Positions 24,295 through 34,000 of a stretch of DNA of 64,000 bases are shown here, in pieces. The translations under genes were made by a program, and so were the position numbers. The number at the start of each line of letters is the position of its first letter. The stretch's first letter is position 1. The notes below the pieces were generated by a model. That model ran no database searches. It was given only the letters and a program-made list of their open reading frames with translations, and was not told the DNA's origin. The DNA comes from Kutzneria buriramensis (GTDB taxonomy: Bacteria; Actinomycetota; Actinomycetes; Mycobacteriales; Pseudonocardiaceae). Where the stretch lies: positions 372,001-436,000 of the forward strand of contig NZ_QUNO01000009.1 in assembly GCF_003387475.1 (NCBI RefSeq), given 5' to 3'.

Positions 24295-24699
24295 TCACCA
24301 AGAGCCGCATACCGACGAAGCCGAGCGGGCCGCGGACACCACGGCGCTCCACGGAGGCGGGCACTCCCCCGGCGCCGGGCGTTGAAGCCAGCGCCGCTCC
24401 CCTGCGTCCGGCGCCTCCGGCAGCGGAACCACCGCGCCGACGGGCAGCCAGCCGACCTGGATCCGTACGAGGTCCGCCCACGTGGCGGGGCGCATGGCGG
24501 TCCGGGCCTGGGTGATGAAGATCCATTCCCGGTGGCGGCCGACGGACAGGATGATCGGGGCGCGCAGCAGGCAGCGGGTGAGGATGCCGTTGACCTCGGC
24601 GGCGAAGCCGGCACGCATGATCAGGGCGTCCGCGGTGTGGCCGACGGTGATGTGGTCGGCGGGGAAGGTCTCGAAACGGGTGTTGGCGACGGCTGTCAT
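24295..24699 (-). CDS. Conserved-looking hypothetical protein
   Basis: 134 residues from ATG 24699, with GGAGAGG four bases upstream. No signal peptide or membrane helix. Distinct blocks are FETFPADHITVGHTADALI, REWIFITQARTAMRPATWAD and VQVGWLP-like RIQVGWLPVGAVVPLPEAP, which read as a compact alpha/beta domain; I do not recognise a named family. The C-terminus is Ser/Ala-rich and stops at the edge of the tandem repeats, so it may be variable. Function unknown. Confidence 0.6.
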   Translation of the reverse strand: MTAVANTRFETFPADHITVGHTADALIMRAGFAAEVNGILTRCLLRAPIILSVGRHREWIFITQARTAMRPATWADLVRIQVGWLPVGAVVPLPEAPDAGERRWLQRPAPGECPPPWSAVVSAARSASSVCGSW

Positions 24700-24957
24700 G
24701 GTGCCTCTCCCTGGATACGGGGTTGGCCGCCGCGTTCGTCGAGGATGCGCGCGAAACGCGTGATCACCGAACGTCGCGCGGTAGCGCGACCGGGGACTTC
24801 ACTGGAGCACTCCAACGGGTGCAGGGCTTTTGTCGGACCGGCAAAAGGTAGGCGCGAGCGGCCGGGGCAGTCGAGACGAGCACAGCACTACTCGGGGAAT
24901 CCCTGGAAACGCGTGGCACCGCGTGCCGAATCCCCACCCGTCCACAGTGGACGCCCA
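24700..24957. other. Spacer with no gene recognised
   Basis: Part of a 326-base intergenic stretch. It holds the probable promoter of the 134-residue hypothetical gene on the minus strand, a lower-GC stretch with TTTTGTCGG near 24828, and the GTCCACAGTGGAC palindrome at 24940-24952. No supported reading frame. Confidence 0.4.
24940..24952. repeat. Palindrome GTCCACAGTGGAC
   Basis: Intergenic copy of the recurrent TCCACWGTGGA motif, 5 bases from the long hairpin at 24958-25014. Confidence 0.55.
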
Positions 24958-25014
24958 ATGCAGGGAAGGACGCCTTACCCTCGTTCAACGCGGGTAAGGC
25001 GTCCTTCCCTGCAT
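24958..25014 (-). terminator. 23-bp perfect stem-loop after the dienelactone hydrolase gene
   Basis: Arms 24958-24980 and 24992-25014 pair perfectly (ATGCAGGGAAGGACGCCTTA... ) around an 11-base loop. It starts 11 bases past the stop of the minus-strand hydrolase gene. There is no T-run, as usual in actinobacteria. Its unusual length and symmetry suggest it may also be a repeated palindromic element. Confidence 0.65.
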
Positions 25015-25025
25015 AAGGGTGCCCC

Positions 25026-25766
25026 CTAGCGGGTGCGCTCCAGCAGGGCGAAGAGGTTCTCCCAGTGGCGCTGCTCGCCGGCGGCGTTGTACGCGGCGGT
25101 GTCGGACATGGTGAAACCGTGCGCGGCGCCCTCGTAGACCTCGGACCGGTACGTCACGCCGGCCTCGTCCAGGGCGGCCTCCAGCACCTTGATCTGATCG
25201 GCGCTCATGGAGTGGTCGTTGTCGGCGTGTCCGAAGTAGACCTCGCCGGTGATCGAACCGACGGCCAGGTGGGGGCTGTCGGGCTGGTCGGTGGCCAGCC
25301 GGCCGCCGTGGAACGAAGCGATGGCCTTGACGCGGGACGGCAGGGCCTCGATGACCTTCAGGGCATTGGTGCCGCCCATGCAGTACCCGGTGATCACGGC
25401 CGGCCCGGCCTCGACACCGTCCTGGGCGTCGAGGAAGTTCAGGTACGAAACGGCATCACGGGTGATGGCGGCGGTGTCCAGGGCGGCGATCATCGGCATG
25501 ATCTGCCCGAACAGGGCCTCGCGCTTGGCCGGGTCGTCCAGACCGGTCATGTCGAACAGCGGGGCCCGCCCACCGCGGTAGAGCAGGTTGGGCGCCAACA
25601 CCGAGTACCCCCGCGCGGCGATGGTGTCGGCCATCTCCTCGATCCGCGGCCGCAGCCCGAACGCGTCCATGAACAGGAGCACGGCGGGACCGCCGCCATC
25701 GGGCACCACCAGGTAGGAATCGGCCACGCCGTCCTCGGTCGGCACGTCCACCATGCCCTTGCGCAT
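25026..25766 (-). CDS. Dienelactone hydrolase family protein
   Basis: 246 residues, alpha/beta-hydrolase fold. The nucleophile is Cys (about C129) in GYCMGG, with Asp in HADNDHSM (about D184) and His in AAHGFTM (about H216), the Cys-Asp-His triad of the family. Members open lactones in aromatic ring degradation (dienelactone to maleylacetate) or act as broad hydrolases. No signal peptide, so cytosolic. It is a single gene with its own terminator hairpin and has no catechol-pathway neighbours, so the physiological substrate is open. Confidence 0.9.
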   Translation of the reverse strand: MRKGMVDVPTEDGVADSYLVVPDGGGPAVLLFMDAFGLRPRIEEMADTIAARGYSVLAPNLLYRGGRAPLFDMTGLDDPAKREALFGQIMPMIAALDTAAITRDAVSYLNFLDAQDGVEAGPAVITGYCMGGTNALKVIEALPSRVKAIASFHGGRLATDQPDSPHLAVGSITGEVYFGHADNDHSMSADQIKVLEAALDEAGVTYRSEVYEGAAHGFTMSDTAAYNAAGEQRHWENLFALLERTR

Positions 25767-25794
25767 GTGCAGTCACTCCACTCGCGGTTCGGCT

Positions 25795-25823
25795 ACACCG
25801 CGTGCCGGCCCGGCACGCGGTGT
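25795..25823 (-). terminator. 13-bp stem, 3-base loop hairpin
   Basis: ACACCGCGTGCCG-GCC-CGGCACGCGGTGT, 14 bases after the stop of the secreted-protein gene on the minus strand. A GC-rich terminator without a T-run. Confidence 0.65.
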
Positions 25824-25836
25824 CGTACCGCCAAAC

Positions 25837-26352
25837 CTACCCGCACAAACCGGCGAGCGGCCGCATGGCCACGTTGGGGCTGCCGGTGGCCGAGGTGACG
25901 GCGATGGACAGCGTGGCGTGGTACGCCTGCTCGCCGCTGAACCAGTCCTTCAGGTGCGGCGCCGGGTCGACCGAGCAGGCGTCGTCGCGGTAGTACATGC
26001 CGTCGGCGTCGGTGTTGGCGGTGAGGTAGCCGCGCGATTCGCCGGCGGCCGGACACCCGGGCTGCGCGGTGTAGACGTAGACCGCCGACGCGTCGGGATC
26101 GGTGGTGGCCCAGCCGATGACCTTCCACGTGCTGGTGCCGCCCGGCGGGACGACCGGCGCCGGGTCCTGTGTGATGTGCCCGTCGCCGTCCGGGAAGCGG
26201 GCGGTCAGCTTGAACGTGCACGTGGTGTGGTTGATCAGCGTCGCGGTGACGCTGCGGCCGGGGGCGTGCCCCGCGGCCGACGCGGGTCCGGCGACAACGG
26301 CCAGCAGGCCCAGGGCCGCCGCCGCGCCGGCGACTAAACGCCGTCTGTGCAT
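25837..26352 (-). CDS. Secreted protein, beta-sandwich type (ET79-like?)
   Basis: 171 residues from ATG 26352 (MHRRRLVAGAAAALGLLAVV), a Sec signal peptide cleaved after ASA. The mature part has VTATLINHTTCTFKLTARF and PPGGTSTWKVIGWATT, resembling the N-terminal strands of crystal-protein ET79/aegerolysin-like folds, and four Cys that could form two disulfides. Secreted, function unknown. A longer reading from 26424 adds non-signal residues and is less likely. An ideal TCTCGCGAGA palindrome (26365-26374) is just upstream. Terminated by the hairpin at 25795-25823. Confidence 0.65.
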   Translation of the reverse strand: MHRRRLVAGAAAALGLLAVVAGPASAAGHAPGRSVTATLINHTTCTFKLTARFPDGDGHITQDPAPVVPPGGTSTWKVIGWATTDPDASAVYVYTAQPGCPAAGESRGYLTANTDADGMYYRDDACSVDPAPHLKDWFSGEQAYHATLSIAVTSATGSPNVAMRPLAGLCG

Positions 26353-26420
26353 GGAGAAACTGCCTCTCGCGAGAACGAAGATGATCGCGCGGATCCTAAG
26401 GACGACCCCCGGACCTGGGA

Positions 26421-27401
26421 TCATCCGGCGAGTAGCACCTTGCCGATCGCACGGCCGTTCTCGGCCATTTCGTGCGCGGCGGCGATCTCGGCGAGCGGAA
26501 GGCGAGCGGCGATCGGATGCGTGAGGACGTCGTCGGCGAGCAGCCGGTTGACGTGCTCGGCGGCGGCCCGCAAAGCGTGCGGGGGCATGGAAAACACCCG
26601 AACCAGCCGAATGGTGACGCCGCGGCGCATCAGGGCATAGAACGGAAGCGTCGGCTCGGGCACGGCGTCGGAGCCATACCCGGCGATCGTCCCGTTTGGG
26701 GCGATCACGGCCGCTGTCAACGGAAGATTCGCCCCGAAAGCGACATCCACGACCCTGTCGACGCCGCCTCCGGACAGCGCGACGAGGTCCGCGGCGGCAT
26801 CGGGCCGGCGGTAGTCGACGACCTCGTCGGCACCCGCCGCCAGCGCCGCCGCCTGCTTCTCGGGCGTGCTCGCGGTGGCCAATACCGTTGCGCCGCCGTG
26901 CTTCGCGAGCTCGATGGCGTAGTGCGCGACGGCCCCGGCGCCACCGGTCACCAGAACGGTCTTTCCGGCAACCGGACCGTCACCAAAGACTGCCCGATGG
27001 GCCGTCAGGGCCGGCACGCCCAGACACGCACCGGCCTCGAACGACGTACCGTCCGGCAGCGGAACCGCACGATCCGCCGGCACCACAACGTATTCGGCGG
27101 CGGTCCCCCACGGCCGCCCGTGATTGGCGGAGTGCACCCAGACCCGGGTGCCCAGACGGGCAGTCGGCACCCGCGGGCCGACCCGGTCGACGACGCCGGC
27201 CCCGTCGTCGCCGGGCACGACGCGAGGCCCGATCATGGACCGCCCGCCGGCGCCGGCGCGCCGCTTCACGTCGGCGGGATTGACGCCGGCGGCGTGCAGC
27301 CGCACCCGCACCTCGCCGATCCCCGGCTCCGGATCGGGCAGTTCCCCCACTTCGAGGACGTCGGCGGCGGGGCCGGTCCGGTCGTACCAAGCGGCTCTCA
27401 T
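26421..27401 (-). CDS. Quinone-oxidoreductase-type NADP-dependent oxidoreductase
   Basis: 326 residues, medium-chain dehydrogenase fold: GroES-like half (EVRVRLHAAGVNPADVKRRA) and Rossmann half (GKTVLVTGGAGAVAHYAIEL). The structural-zinc Cys set is absent, as in zeta-crystallin/QOR enzymes, which reduce quinones or enones with NADPH. ATG overlaps the stop of the upstream alpha/beta hydrolase by 4 bases, so they are co-translated. A LysR gene heads the run. Substrate unknown. Confidence 0.88.
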   Translation of the reverse strand: MRAAWYDRTGPAADVLEVGELPDPEPGIGEVRVRLHAAGVNPADVKRRAGAGGRSMIGPRVVPGDDGAGVVDRVGPRVPTARLGTRVWVHSANHGRPWGTAAEYVVVPADRAVPLPDGTSFEAGACLGVPALTAHRAVFGDGPVAGKTVLVTGGAGAVAHYAIELAKHGGATVLATASTPEKQAAALAAGADEVVDYRRPDAAADLVALSGGGVDRVVDVAFGANLPLTAAVIAPNGTIAGYGSDAVPEPTLPFYALMRRGVTIRLVRVFSMPPHALRAAAEHVNRLLADDVLTHPIAARLPLAEIAAAHEMAENGRAIGKVLLAG

Positions 27402-28255
27402 CCCAGGAACTCCGCAAGCGCCGCGGCGACCAGCTCCGGCCGTTCCAGCGTCTGCATGTGCGGTGTGCCGGGCAGTTCCCGGTACACGGCACCGGGAATC
27501 CGTGACGCGACGCCGCGCATGATCTCCGGCGTGGTGGAGGCGTCGGCCTCGCCGGCGAGCACCAGGGTGGGGATCCCGGCGAGTTTCCCCTGCACGTCAA
27601 GGCCCTTGAACGCACGCCAGCCGGCGGCCCAGTCGGTCGGGTTGCCGTCGATGACCCGCTGCCGCGCGTACTGGACGCTCGAGCTGTTGACGGCCAACGC
27701 ATTCGCGGTGAACCACCGCGTCAGCGACGGGGCGACCTGCGCGGCCATGCCGTCGACCTCGCCGGACAGCGCCCGCCCTTCGAAAGCGTCGAACGGATGA
27801 TCAGTCGTGGCCAGCAGCGCGAGCGACACGAAGCGTTCTGGCGCGAGGACCGCGGCGGACTGCGCGATGCCGCCGCCGAAGGACAAGCCGACGACGTGGG
27901 CCCGCTGCACGCCGATCCCGTCGAGGACACCGAGCAGGTCGCGCGCGGTGTCGTCCATTGTGTACGGACTCGGCGACCCGACGGCGGCCCCGTGCCCGCG
28001 AATGTCGTACGCATAGACGCGGCGGCCGTCGGCGAGGGCGTCCATCACGGGCTCCCACATCCGCCAGTCCAGGCCAAGGGCGTGCACGAGCAGCACGGCC
28101 GGTCCGGTGTCGCCGCGTTGGGCGACGACGGTGTCGTGGTCGGCGAGCCGCAGCCGGCGGAGGTTGTTGTCGACCAGCCGCGGGAAGCCGGTGTCCAGTG
28201 AGAGTCGTTCGGCCATGCCTCGCACTCGGGCCTGGGCCAATGGTGTGGCGGTCAT
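27398..28255 (-). CDS. Alpha/beta hydrolase
   Basis: 285 residues from ATG 28255 (MTATPLAQARVRGM); a start at 28297 would add 14 residues. Nucleophile elbow GLSFGGGIA with Ser, an oxyanion region LLVHALGLDWRMW, and a late His in GTPHMQTLERPE are present. The sequence resembles 3-oxoadipate enol-lactonase/PcaD-like esterases. It is the first gene of a pair with the NADP oxidoreductase (ATGA overlap). A 13-base palindrome at 28285-28297 lies just upstream. Confidence 0.85.
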   Translation of the reverse strand: MTATPLAQARVRGMAERLSLDTGFPRLVDNNLRRLRLADHDTVVAQRGDTGPAVLLVHALGLDWRMWEPVMDALADGRRVYAYDIRGHGAAVGSPSPYTMDDTARDLLGVLDGIGVQRAHVVGLSFGGGIAQSAAVLAPERFVSLALLATTDHPFDAFEGRALSGEVDGMAAQVAPSLTRWFTANALAVNSSSVQYARQRVIDGNPTDWAAGWRAFKGLDVQGKLAGIPTLVLAGEADASTTPEIMRGVASRIPGAVYRELPGTPHMQTLERPELVAAALAEFLG

Positions 28256-28284
28256 GTCACCACGATCGTCCGGACGGTGGTCAG

Positions 28285-28297
28285 ATGTCCAAGACAT
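28285..28297 (-). promoter_or_regulatory. Inverted repeat ATGTC-CAA-GACAT
   Basis: Lies 30 bases before the hydrolase start, between it and the LysR stop. Candidate operator for separate control of the hydrolase-oxidoreductase pair. Confidence 0.35.
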
Positions 28298-28311
28298 GAT
28301 CGAGCTGACGG

Positions 28312-29223
28312 TCAGTCGCCGGAGATATCACCGTCGACCGCGAGGTCCGGGTGCCCGACCATGAAGTCGATCAACGCGGCCAGCGCCGGGGCCGGCCGCC
28401 GGTTGGCCGACCACGCCAGCGCGGGCGTCCACACCGGCGCCGGCTCGAGCTCGACCACCTGCACCGCCGGGCCCGGCGCCCGGGCCACCGACCGCGGCAT
28501 GATCGCCGCCGCCAGGCCGACGCCCACCAGGGCGCGGGCCGTGCTGTAGTCCCGGGTCTCGAACCGCACCCGGGGCTCCGCGCCGGCCGCCGCCAGCGCG
28601 CCGGCGATGATGTCCCCGACCGCGGACCCCGGTGGGTACTTGATCAGGTCGACGCCGTCCAGCTCGGCGACGTCGATGCCGCGCCGGTCGGCCAGCTCCG
28701 TGTGCAGGCCCGTGACCAGCACCATCGGCTCCGCGCCGAGCGGATGGGACACCACGCCGCGGTCGCCGGGCGGCGGCGGGGCCGCCAGCGTCACCACGTC
28801 CAGCCGGCCGGCGTGCAGCCCGGCCAGCATCTCGTGGGTGTTCTGCTCCTGGAGTTCGATCTCCACCGCCGGGTACGTGCTGGAGAACGCCGCGAACACC
28901 AGCGCCAGCCGGGCCGTCAGGCCGCGGGCCGCGCCGAGCCGGATCCGGCCGCGCACGCCGCCGGCCCAGCCGAGCATCTCCTGCTCGACCGCGACCAGGT
29001 CGGACAGGATGCGCTCGGCGTGGCCGAGCAGGGCGGCCCCGGCCGGCGTGAGCTCGACCTTGTGGTTGTTGCGCTCGAACAGGTCCAGCCCGAGCTGCCG
29101 CTCCAGCTTGCGGATCTGCTGGGACAGCGCCGGCTGCGCGATCCGCAGCGCCTCGGCGGCCCGGGTGAAGTGCAGTTCCCGGGCCACCGCCTGGAAGTAC
29201 TCCAGCTGACGCGAACTGATCAT
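28312..29223 (-). CDS. LysR-family regulator
   Basis: 303 residues. HTH in residues 1-60 (SSRQLEYFQAVARELHFTRA, IAQPALSQQIRKLERQLG) and an effector domain after residue 88 (IRLGAARGLTARLALVFAA). It is followed on the same strand by the hydrolase and oxidoreductase after 57 bases, and preceded by another oxidoreductase gene that is also on the minus strand, so it probably controls one or both sets. The closely related N-terminus places it in the CatR/CbbR/CynR-like group. Confidence 0.9.
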   Translation of the reverse strand: MISSRQLEYFQAVARELHFTRAAEALRIAQPALSQQIRKLERQLGLDLFERNNHKVELTPAGAALLGHAERILSDLVAVEQEMLGWAGGVRGRIRLGAARGLTARLALVFAAFSSTYPAVEIELQEQNTHEMLAGLHAGRLDVVTLAAPPPPGDRGVVSHPLGAEPMVLVTGLHTELADRRGIDVAELDGVDLIKYPPGSAVGDIIAGALAAAGAEPRVRFETRDYSTARALVGVGLAAAIMPRSVARAPGPAVQVVELEPAPVWTPALAWSANRRPAPALAALIDFMVGHPDLAVDGDISGD

Positions 29224-29250
29224 AAGCGCAGTGTCTCACCAGGGCCCTGG

Positions 29251-30165
29251 TCAGATCACCAGCACCAGCTTGCCCCGCACGTGCCCGGCCTCGCTCTCGT
29301 CCTGCGCCTTCGCGGCCTCGTCCAGCGGATAGGTCGTCACCGGCAGCGTCAGCTTCCCCGCCGCGGCCAGCGCCACACCCTCCGCCAGGGCGCCCGGCAC
29401 CTGCTCGTCCGCGCTGCCGGAACTGAAGCGCACCCCCAGCTCACCCGCCTGGCCGTCGGCGATGGTGATCACCCGTTCGGTACCGCCAGTCAACTCGATC
29501 AGGTCGGGCAGCGCCCCGCGGCCGGCGGTGTCCAACGCGGCGTCGATACGGGCGATGGCGTCCACGCGGTCGATCATGCCGTCGCCGTAGAGCACTGGAG
29601 TGACGCCGAGCGACCGCAGGTACTCGTGGTTCGACAGGCCGGCGGTCCCGATCACGGTCAGCCCCCGACCGACGGCGATCTGAGCGGCGACGCTGCCGAC
29701 GGTGCCGGCCGCGCCGTTGATCAGCAGCACCTCGCCGGCGACCAGGTTGAGCAGCGCCAACGCGCGGTACGCGGTGGTGACGCCGGTGTTCAGAGCCGCG
29801 GCGTCCGCCCACGACAGCCCGGCCGGCTTGGCGACCAGGTTGTGAGCCGACGCCAGCGCCACCTCGGCGTACGAGCCGGAGGCCGCGCCGAGCACCTCGT
29901 CACCGACGGCGAACTCGGTCACCTCGGGGCCGACGGCGTCGACCACACCGGCGACGTCCGAGCCCGGCACGGCCGGGAACGAGGCCGGCATCGACGGCCC
30001 GAACAGGCCCCGGCGCACCTTCCAGTCGAACGGGTTGACCCCGGCCGCCCGCACGGCCAGCCGCACCTGCCCGCGCCCCGGCTCGGGCACGGCGCGCTTC
30101 CCCAGCGTGAGCACCGAGGAGTCGCCGTGCTCGCGGTACTCGACGGCTCGATACGTGTTCGACAT
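29251..30165 (-). CDS. NADP-dependent oxidoreductase, zinc-free MDR type
   Basis: 304 residues from ATG 30165, with GGAAGGA about ten bases upstream. GroES-like N-terminal half (QVRLAVRAAGVNPFDWKVRR) and Rossmann half (GEVLLINGAAGTVGSVAAQI). Zinc ligands are absent. Such enzymes reduce quinones or alpha,beta-unsaturated carbonyls. It is a distant paralogue of the enzyme at 26421-27401. It ends 27 bases before the LysR gene and is divergent from the truncated SARP. Confidence 0.87.
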   Translation of the reverse strand: MSNTYRAVEYREHGDSSVLTLGKRAVPEPGRGQVRLAVRAAGVNPFDWKVRRGLFGPSMPASFPAVPGSDVAGVVDAVGPEVTEFAVGDEVLGAASGSYAEVALASAHNLVAKPAGLSWADAAALNTGVTTAYRALALLNLVAGEVLLINGAAGTVGSVAAQIAVGRGLTVIGTAGLSNHEYLRSLGVTPVLYGDGMIDRVDAIARIDAALDTAGRGALPDLIELTGGTERVITIADGQAGELGVRFSSGSADEQVPGALAEGVALAAAGKLTLPVTTYPLDEAAKAQDESEAGHVRGKLVLVI

Positions 30166-30324
30166 CGACGTTTGTCCTTCCAGTGAGCCCTGCCGATGCC
30201 AACCCTGCCGTCCCCGGCGCTGTTCCGCCATTGTTCGGACTTTGTCGTTCGACGAGGTCATGCCGACACTGAACTTGCCGCCAGGCACTACTGCTTTCTC
30301 CAGTCGCACCGAGCTAGGGGAGGC

Positions 30325-31089
30325 ATGGTGGCACTGGACGACGGACAGTTCGGCGATTCGCTGCGCACACAGCGGCAGACCGCGGGACTGACGCAGCGAG
30401 AACTCGCTGTGCGCGCCGGGGTGAGCGTACGGGCGGTCCGCTACTGGGAGAACGGGCACATCAACACGCCGCGGATGGCGTCGCGGCAGCTGATCCAACG
30501 GGTGCTGGACGGCGCACCGCCGCGCGCCTGCGACCGGGTGCGGATCGGCGTGCTGGGGCCGCTGGTCGTGCACGGCCGCAGCCGCGAGCTGGGCCTGTTG
30601 CGGCCGAAGGCGGCGGCGTTGTTCGCGCTGGTCGCGATCCAGCCGAACAACGAGGTGAGCCGGGACGAGATCGTGGACGTGCTGTGGGACGGCCGGCCGC
30701 CGTCCTCACACGTTCGGCTGATTCGCGGGCACGGCGACGCGGTCCGCCGGATGCTGGGGCCGACCGTCGACCTGGTCTCGGTCGGCCGCGGCGGCTACCG
30801 GCTGCGGGTCGAGCGGGACCAGATCGACGTGCTGGAGTTCACCGCGCTGGCCGGCCGCGCCGCGGCGGCGTACAGCATGGGCGACGTGACCAGGGCGTTC
30901 GAGCTGTACGCGGCGAGCCTCGCCTGCTGGCGCGGCTCGCCGCTGGTCGGCTTCGACCGCAGGCTGCGTGATCACCCGGCGACCGTCGCGCTGACGGCGC
31001 GCTACCGGGCGGCGGAAAGCGTGCTCAGCTCCCGCACGGTGGTTGGTATGCAATATTCGGGAAGTACTCCGCCCACTCTGCCGGCGTGA
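30325..31089 (+). pseudogene. Truncated XRE-HTH/SARP-type activator
   Basis: 254 residues from ATG 30325, with GGGGAGG 2-3 bases upstream. N-terminal XRE helix-turn-helix (GDSLRTQRQTAGLTQRELA, ENGHINTP), then a SARP winged-helix (RIGVLGPLVVHGRSRELGLL, VSRDEIVDVLWDG) and the start of a BTAD domain (ELYAASLACWRGSPL). The BTAD is cut after RYRAAESVL; the final 20 or so residues (VVGMQYSGSTPP) are antisense to the end of the WD40 gene. It therefore looks like the N-terminal remnant of a longer regulator, although DNA binding could persist. Confidence 0.6.
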
Positions 31090-34000
31090 TCGCCGGGTAG
31101 GCGCGGGCGCAGATCTGCCGCGCGACCTGCTCCGGATCGGTGCTCCACAACCGCGCAGTGCCGTCGTTGCTGGCGGTGGCCAGCGTGTGGCCGTCCGAAC
31201 TGAGCGCCACGCCCCGCACGCCCTTCAGGTGCCCCGTGATCACGGCGTACGGGGCGGGGTCGCGCAGGTCGGCGAGGTCCCACAGCCGGGCCGAGTCGTC
31301 GCCGCTGCCGGTGACGAGCGTCCGGCCGTCGGGGCTGAACGCGACCGTGTACACAATGCCGGCGTGTCCGGTGAGCACGGCGAGCTGCTGCGGATTTCGG
31401 GGGTCGGTGACGTCCCACAGCTTGGCCGTGTTGTCGCCGCTGACGGTCGCGAGCGTTCGGCCGTCCCGGCTGAACGCGACGGCGTACACCACGTCGGTGT
31501 GGCCCTTGATGGTCGCCAGCGGCGCGGCCGCGCGAGGATCGGAGACGTCCCACAGCCACACCGAGTCGTCGCCGCCGGCCGTCGCCACCACCCGCCCATC
31601 CGGGCGGAAGGCGATGTCGAGAACGGTCTTGGTGTGACCGGTCAGCCGGCCCAGATCCGTCGGCGCACTCGGGTTGCCGATGTCCCGCAACAGTGCCAGA
31701 CGGTCGTTGTCGGTGCTGGCCAGCAGCCGGCCGTCCGGGCTGATCGCCGTCGTGAACACCGTGTCGGCGAAGGCGATGTCGGTGCCGCCGGGCAGCGCGG
31801 CCACGTGTTTCCCGCCGGCATCCCAGAGGTGGGTCGCGTTGTCGTTGCCGGCGGTGGCGACGATCCCGCCATTGACCACGACCTTGCGGATCGGCTTGAC
31901 GTCGGCCGTGAACACGTTCCGCGGTAAGGGAATGCCGGTCGCCCGCGGGTCCCAGGTCCGGACCGTGCCGTCGTTGCCGGCGGTGAACAGGGTCCGATCC
32001 GGGCCGAAGGCCACCGAGTTGACGCTGCCGGTGTGCCCCGCCAGCGGCAGCGTGCCCAGATCCCAGAGCCGGACGCTGCGATCCCAGCTGCCGCTGGCCA
32101 GCGTGCGCCCGTCCGGGCTGAAACCCAGCGCCAGCACGGCATTCGTGTGGCCGGGAAGAGTGGTCAGCGGCTGCGGCCGGGCCGGGTCGGCGAGATCCCA
32201 CAGCTCGATGAGGTCGTCGACGGTGCCGGTCGCCAGGATCCTGCCGTCGGCGGTGAAAGCGCTGGCGGTGGCCTGATTTCCGTGCGGGATCGCGGCCAGC
32301 GGCCGGGCGTTGCCGGGATCGCCGACGTCCCACAGCCGCGTGGCGTTGTCGTTGCCGGAGCTGACGAGGATCTTGCCGTCCGGGCTGAACCGGACGGCCC
32401 GGATGGCGTCGCCGTGCCGGATCGGCGACGGCAGCTCGCGCGGGCGGTGCGGATCGCTGATGTCCCAGAGCTTTCCGGTGCGGTCGTAGCTGACGGTGGC
32501 CAGCGTGCGGCCGTCCGGGCTGATGGCGACGGAGTTGACCTGGTCGGTGTGGCCGGACAGCACCGCGATCTCGACGGGGTGGGCGGGGTTGGACAGGTCC
32601 CACAGGCGCGCGGTCTGATCGTCCGAGCCGGTGGCCATCAGCCGGCCGTCGCGGCTGAACGACAGGCCGTCGACGCCGCCGGTGTGCCCCTTCGCATGGG
32701 CGATCTCCTGCGGGTGACCGGGATCGACCACGTTCCACAGTCGCACGGTGTTGTCGTCGCTGCCGGTGGCGAGGAGGCGGCCGTCGGGGCTGAACGCGAG
32801 GATGTTCACGTCCTGGCCGTAGCCGGTGAGATCGGCGGCGACCCTGGGCTGCGCGCCGCTGACGTCCCAGATCCGCACCTTCTCGTCCTCGCCGCCGGCG
32901 GCCAGGTACCTGCCGTTCGGGCTGTACGCCACGGTCCACACGTTGCCGGCCAGCCCGAGCAGCTTCGTGGCGTACGGGGCGGCGAAGGTGGTCAGCACGC
33001 TGGAGCGGGCCTCGACCGTCGCCCGGAGCCGGTACGCGGCCAGCGCCAGCTGCGCGGCGAGCGCGGGATCGGCGGTGCGCAGCGACGCCGCCTCGCCGGC
33101 GACCTTCTGCGACAGCGCGATGTCCCGCTGGTCGTTGGCGGAATTCTGGGCGCTGACGGCGTATCCGGTCGCGGTGGCGGCGAGGACCAGCAGAACCGTC
33201 AGCGTGGCAACGAGTTGTCGCAGCCGACGGGTCCGTCGCCGGCTCGCCCGCTGCTCGTCGTCGGCGGCCTCGATGCTGGCGTCGAGGAACTCCCGCTCCT
33301 TGCCGGTGAGCGTGTCGCCCGCCAACCGGTCGCGGGCCACCGCGAGCCGAGTTCCCCGGTACAGCGCGGCCTTCTCCCGGCCGAGCTCGAGCCAGCCGGA
33401 CGCCGCCTCGGCGAGCTGGCGGTGGATCCGCCGGCCCTCCCGGTTGTCGGCGAGCCAGTCGCCCAGCCGCGGCCAGCACCGGATCAGCGCCTCGTGGGTG
33501 ATCTCCACGGTGTCGCCGTCGACGGTCAGCAACCGCCGGTCGACGAGCCGGTCCAGCAGCTCCTCGTCGGTGTCGAGCTCGTCGCGGCGGACGCGGCGCT
33601 TGGTGTCCTCGGTGCCGTCGCCGAGCGCGGTGAGGCTCCGGAACAGGTCGCGGAGCTGATCCCGTTGCTGGGGAGGGAGTTCGGCGTAGAGGGCCTCGGC
33701 GGTGTGGGCCAGGGCGCCTTCGATGCCGCCGGCGGCCTGGAACGCCGTGAGCGTGAGGGTGTTGCCGCGGCGGCGGCGCCAGGTCTCGCGAAGTGCGTGT
33801 GACAGCAGGGGAAGGACGCCGACCTGGCCGTGCGAGTGCACGACGAGTTCGGCGAGCAGCGCGCCCTCGACCGTGCAGCCGGCGCCGAGCGCCGGGCGGG
33901 TGATCGCCTGCCGGAGCTCGTCGACCGTCATCGGGCCGACGGCGACCTGGGCGTCCCGCAGCGCCTCGACCAGGCCGGCGTGTGCCGTGCAGTGGCCGTA

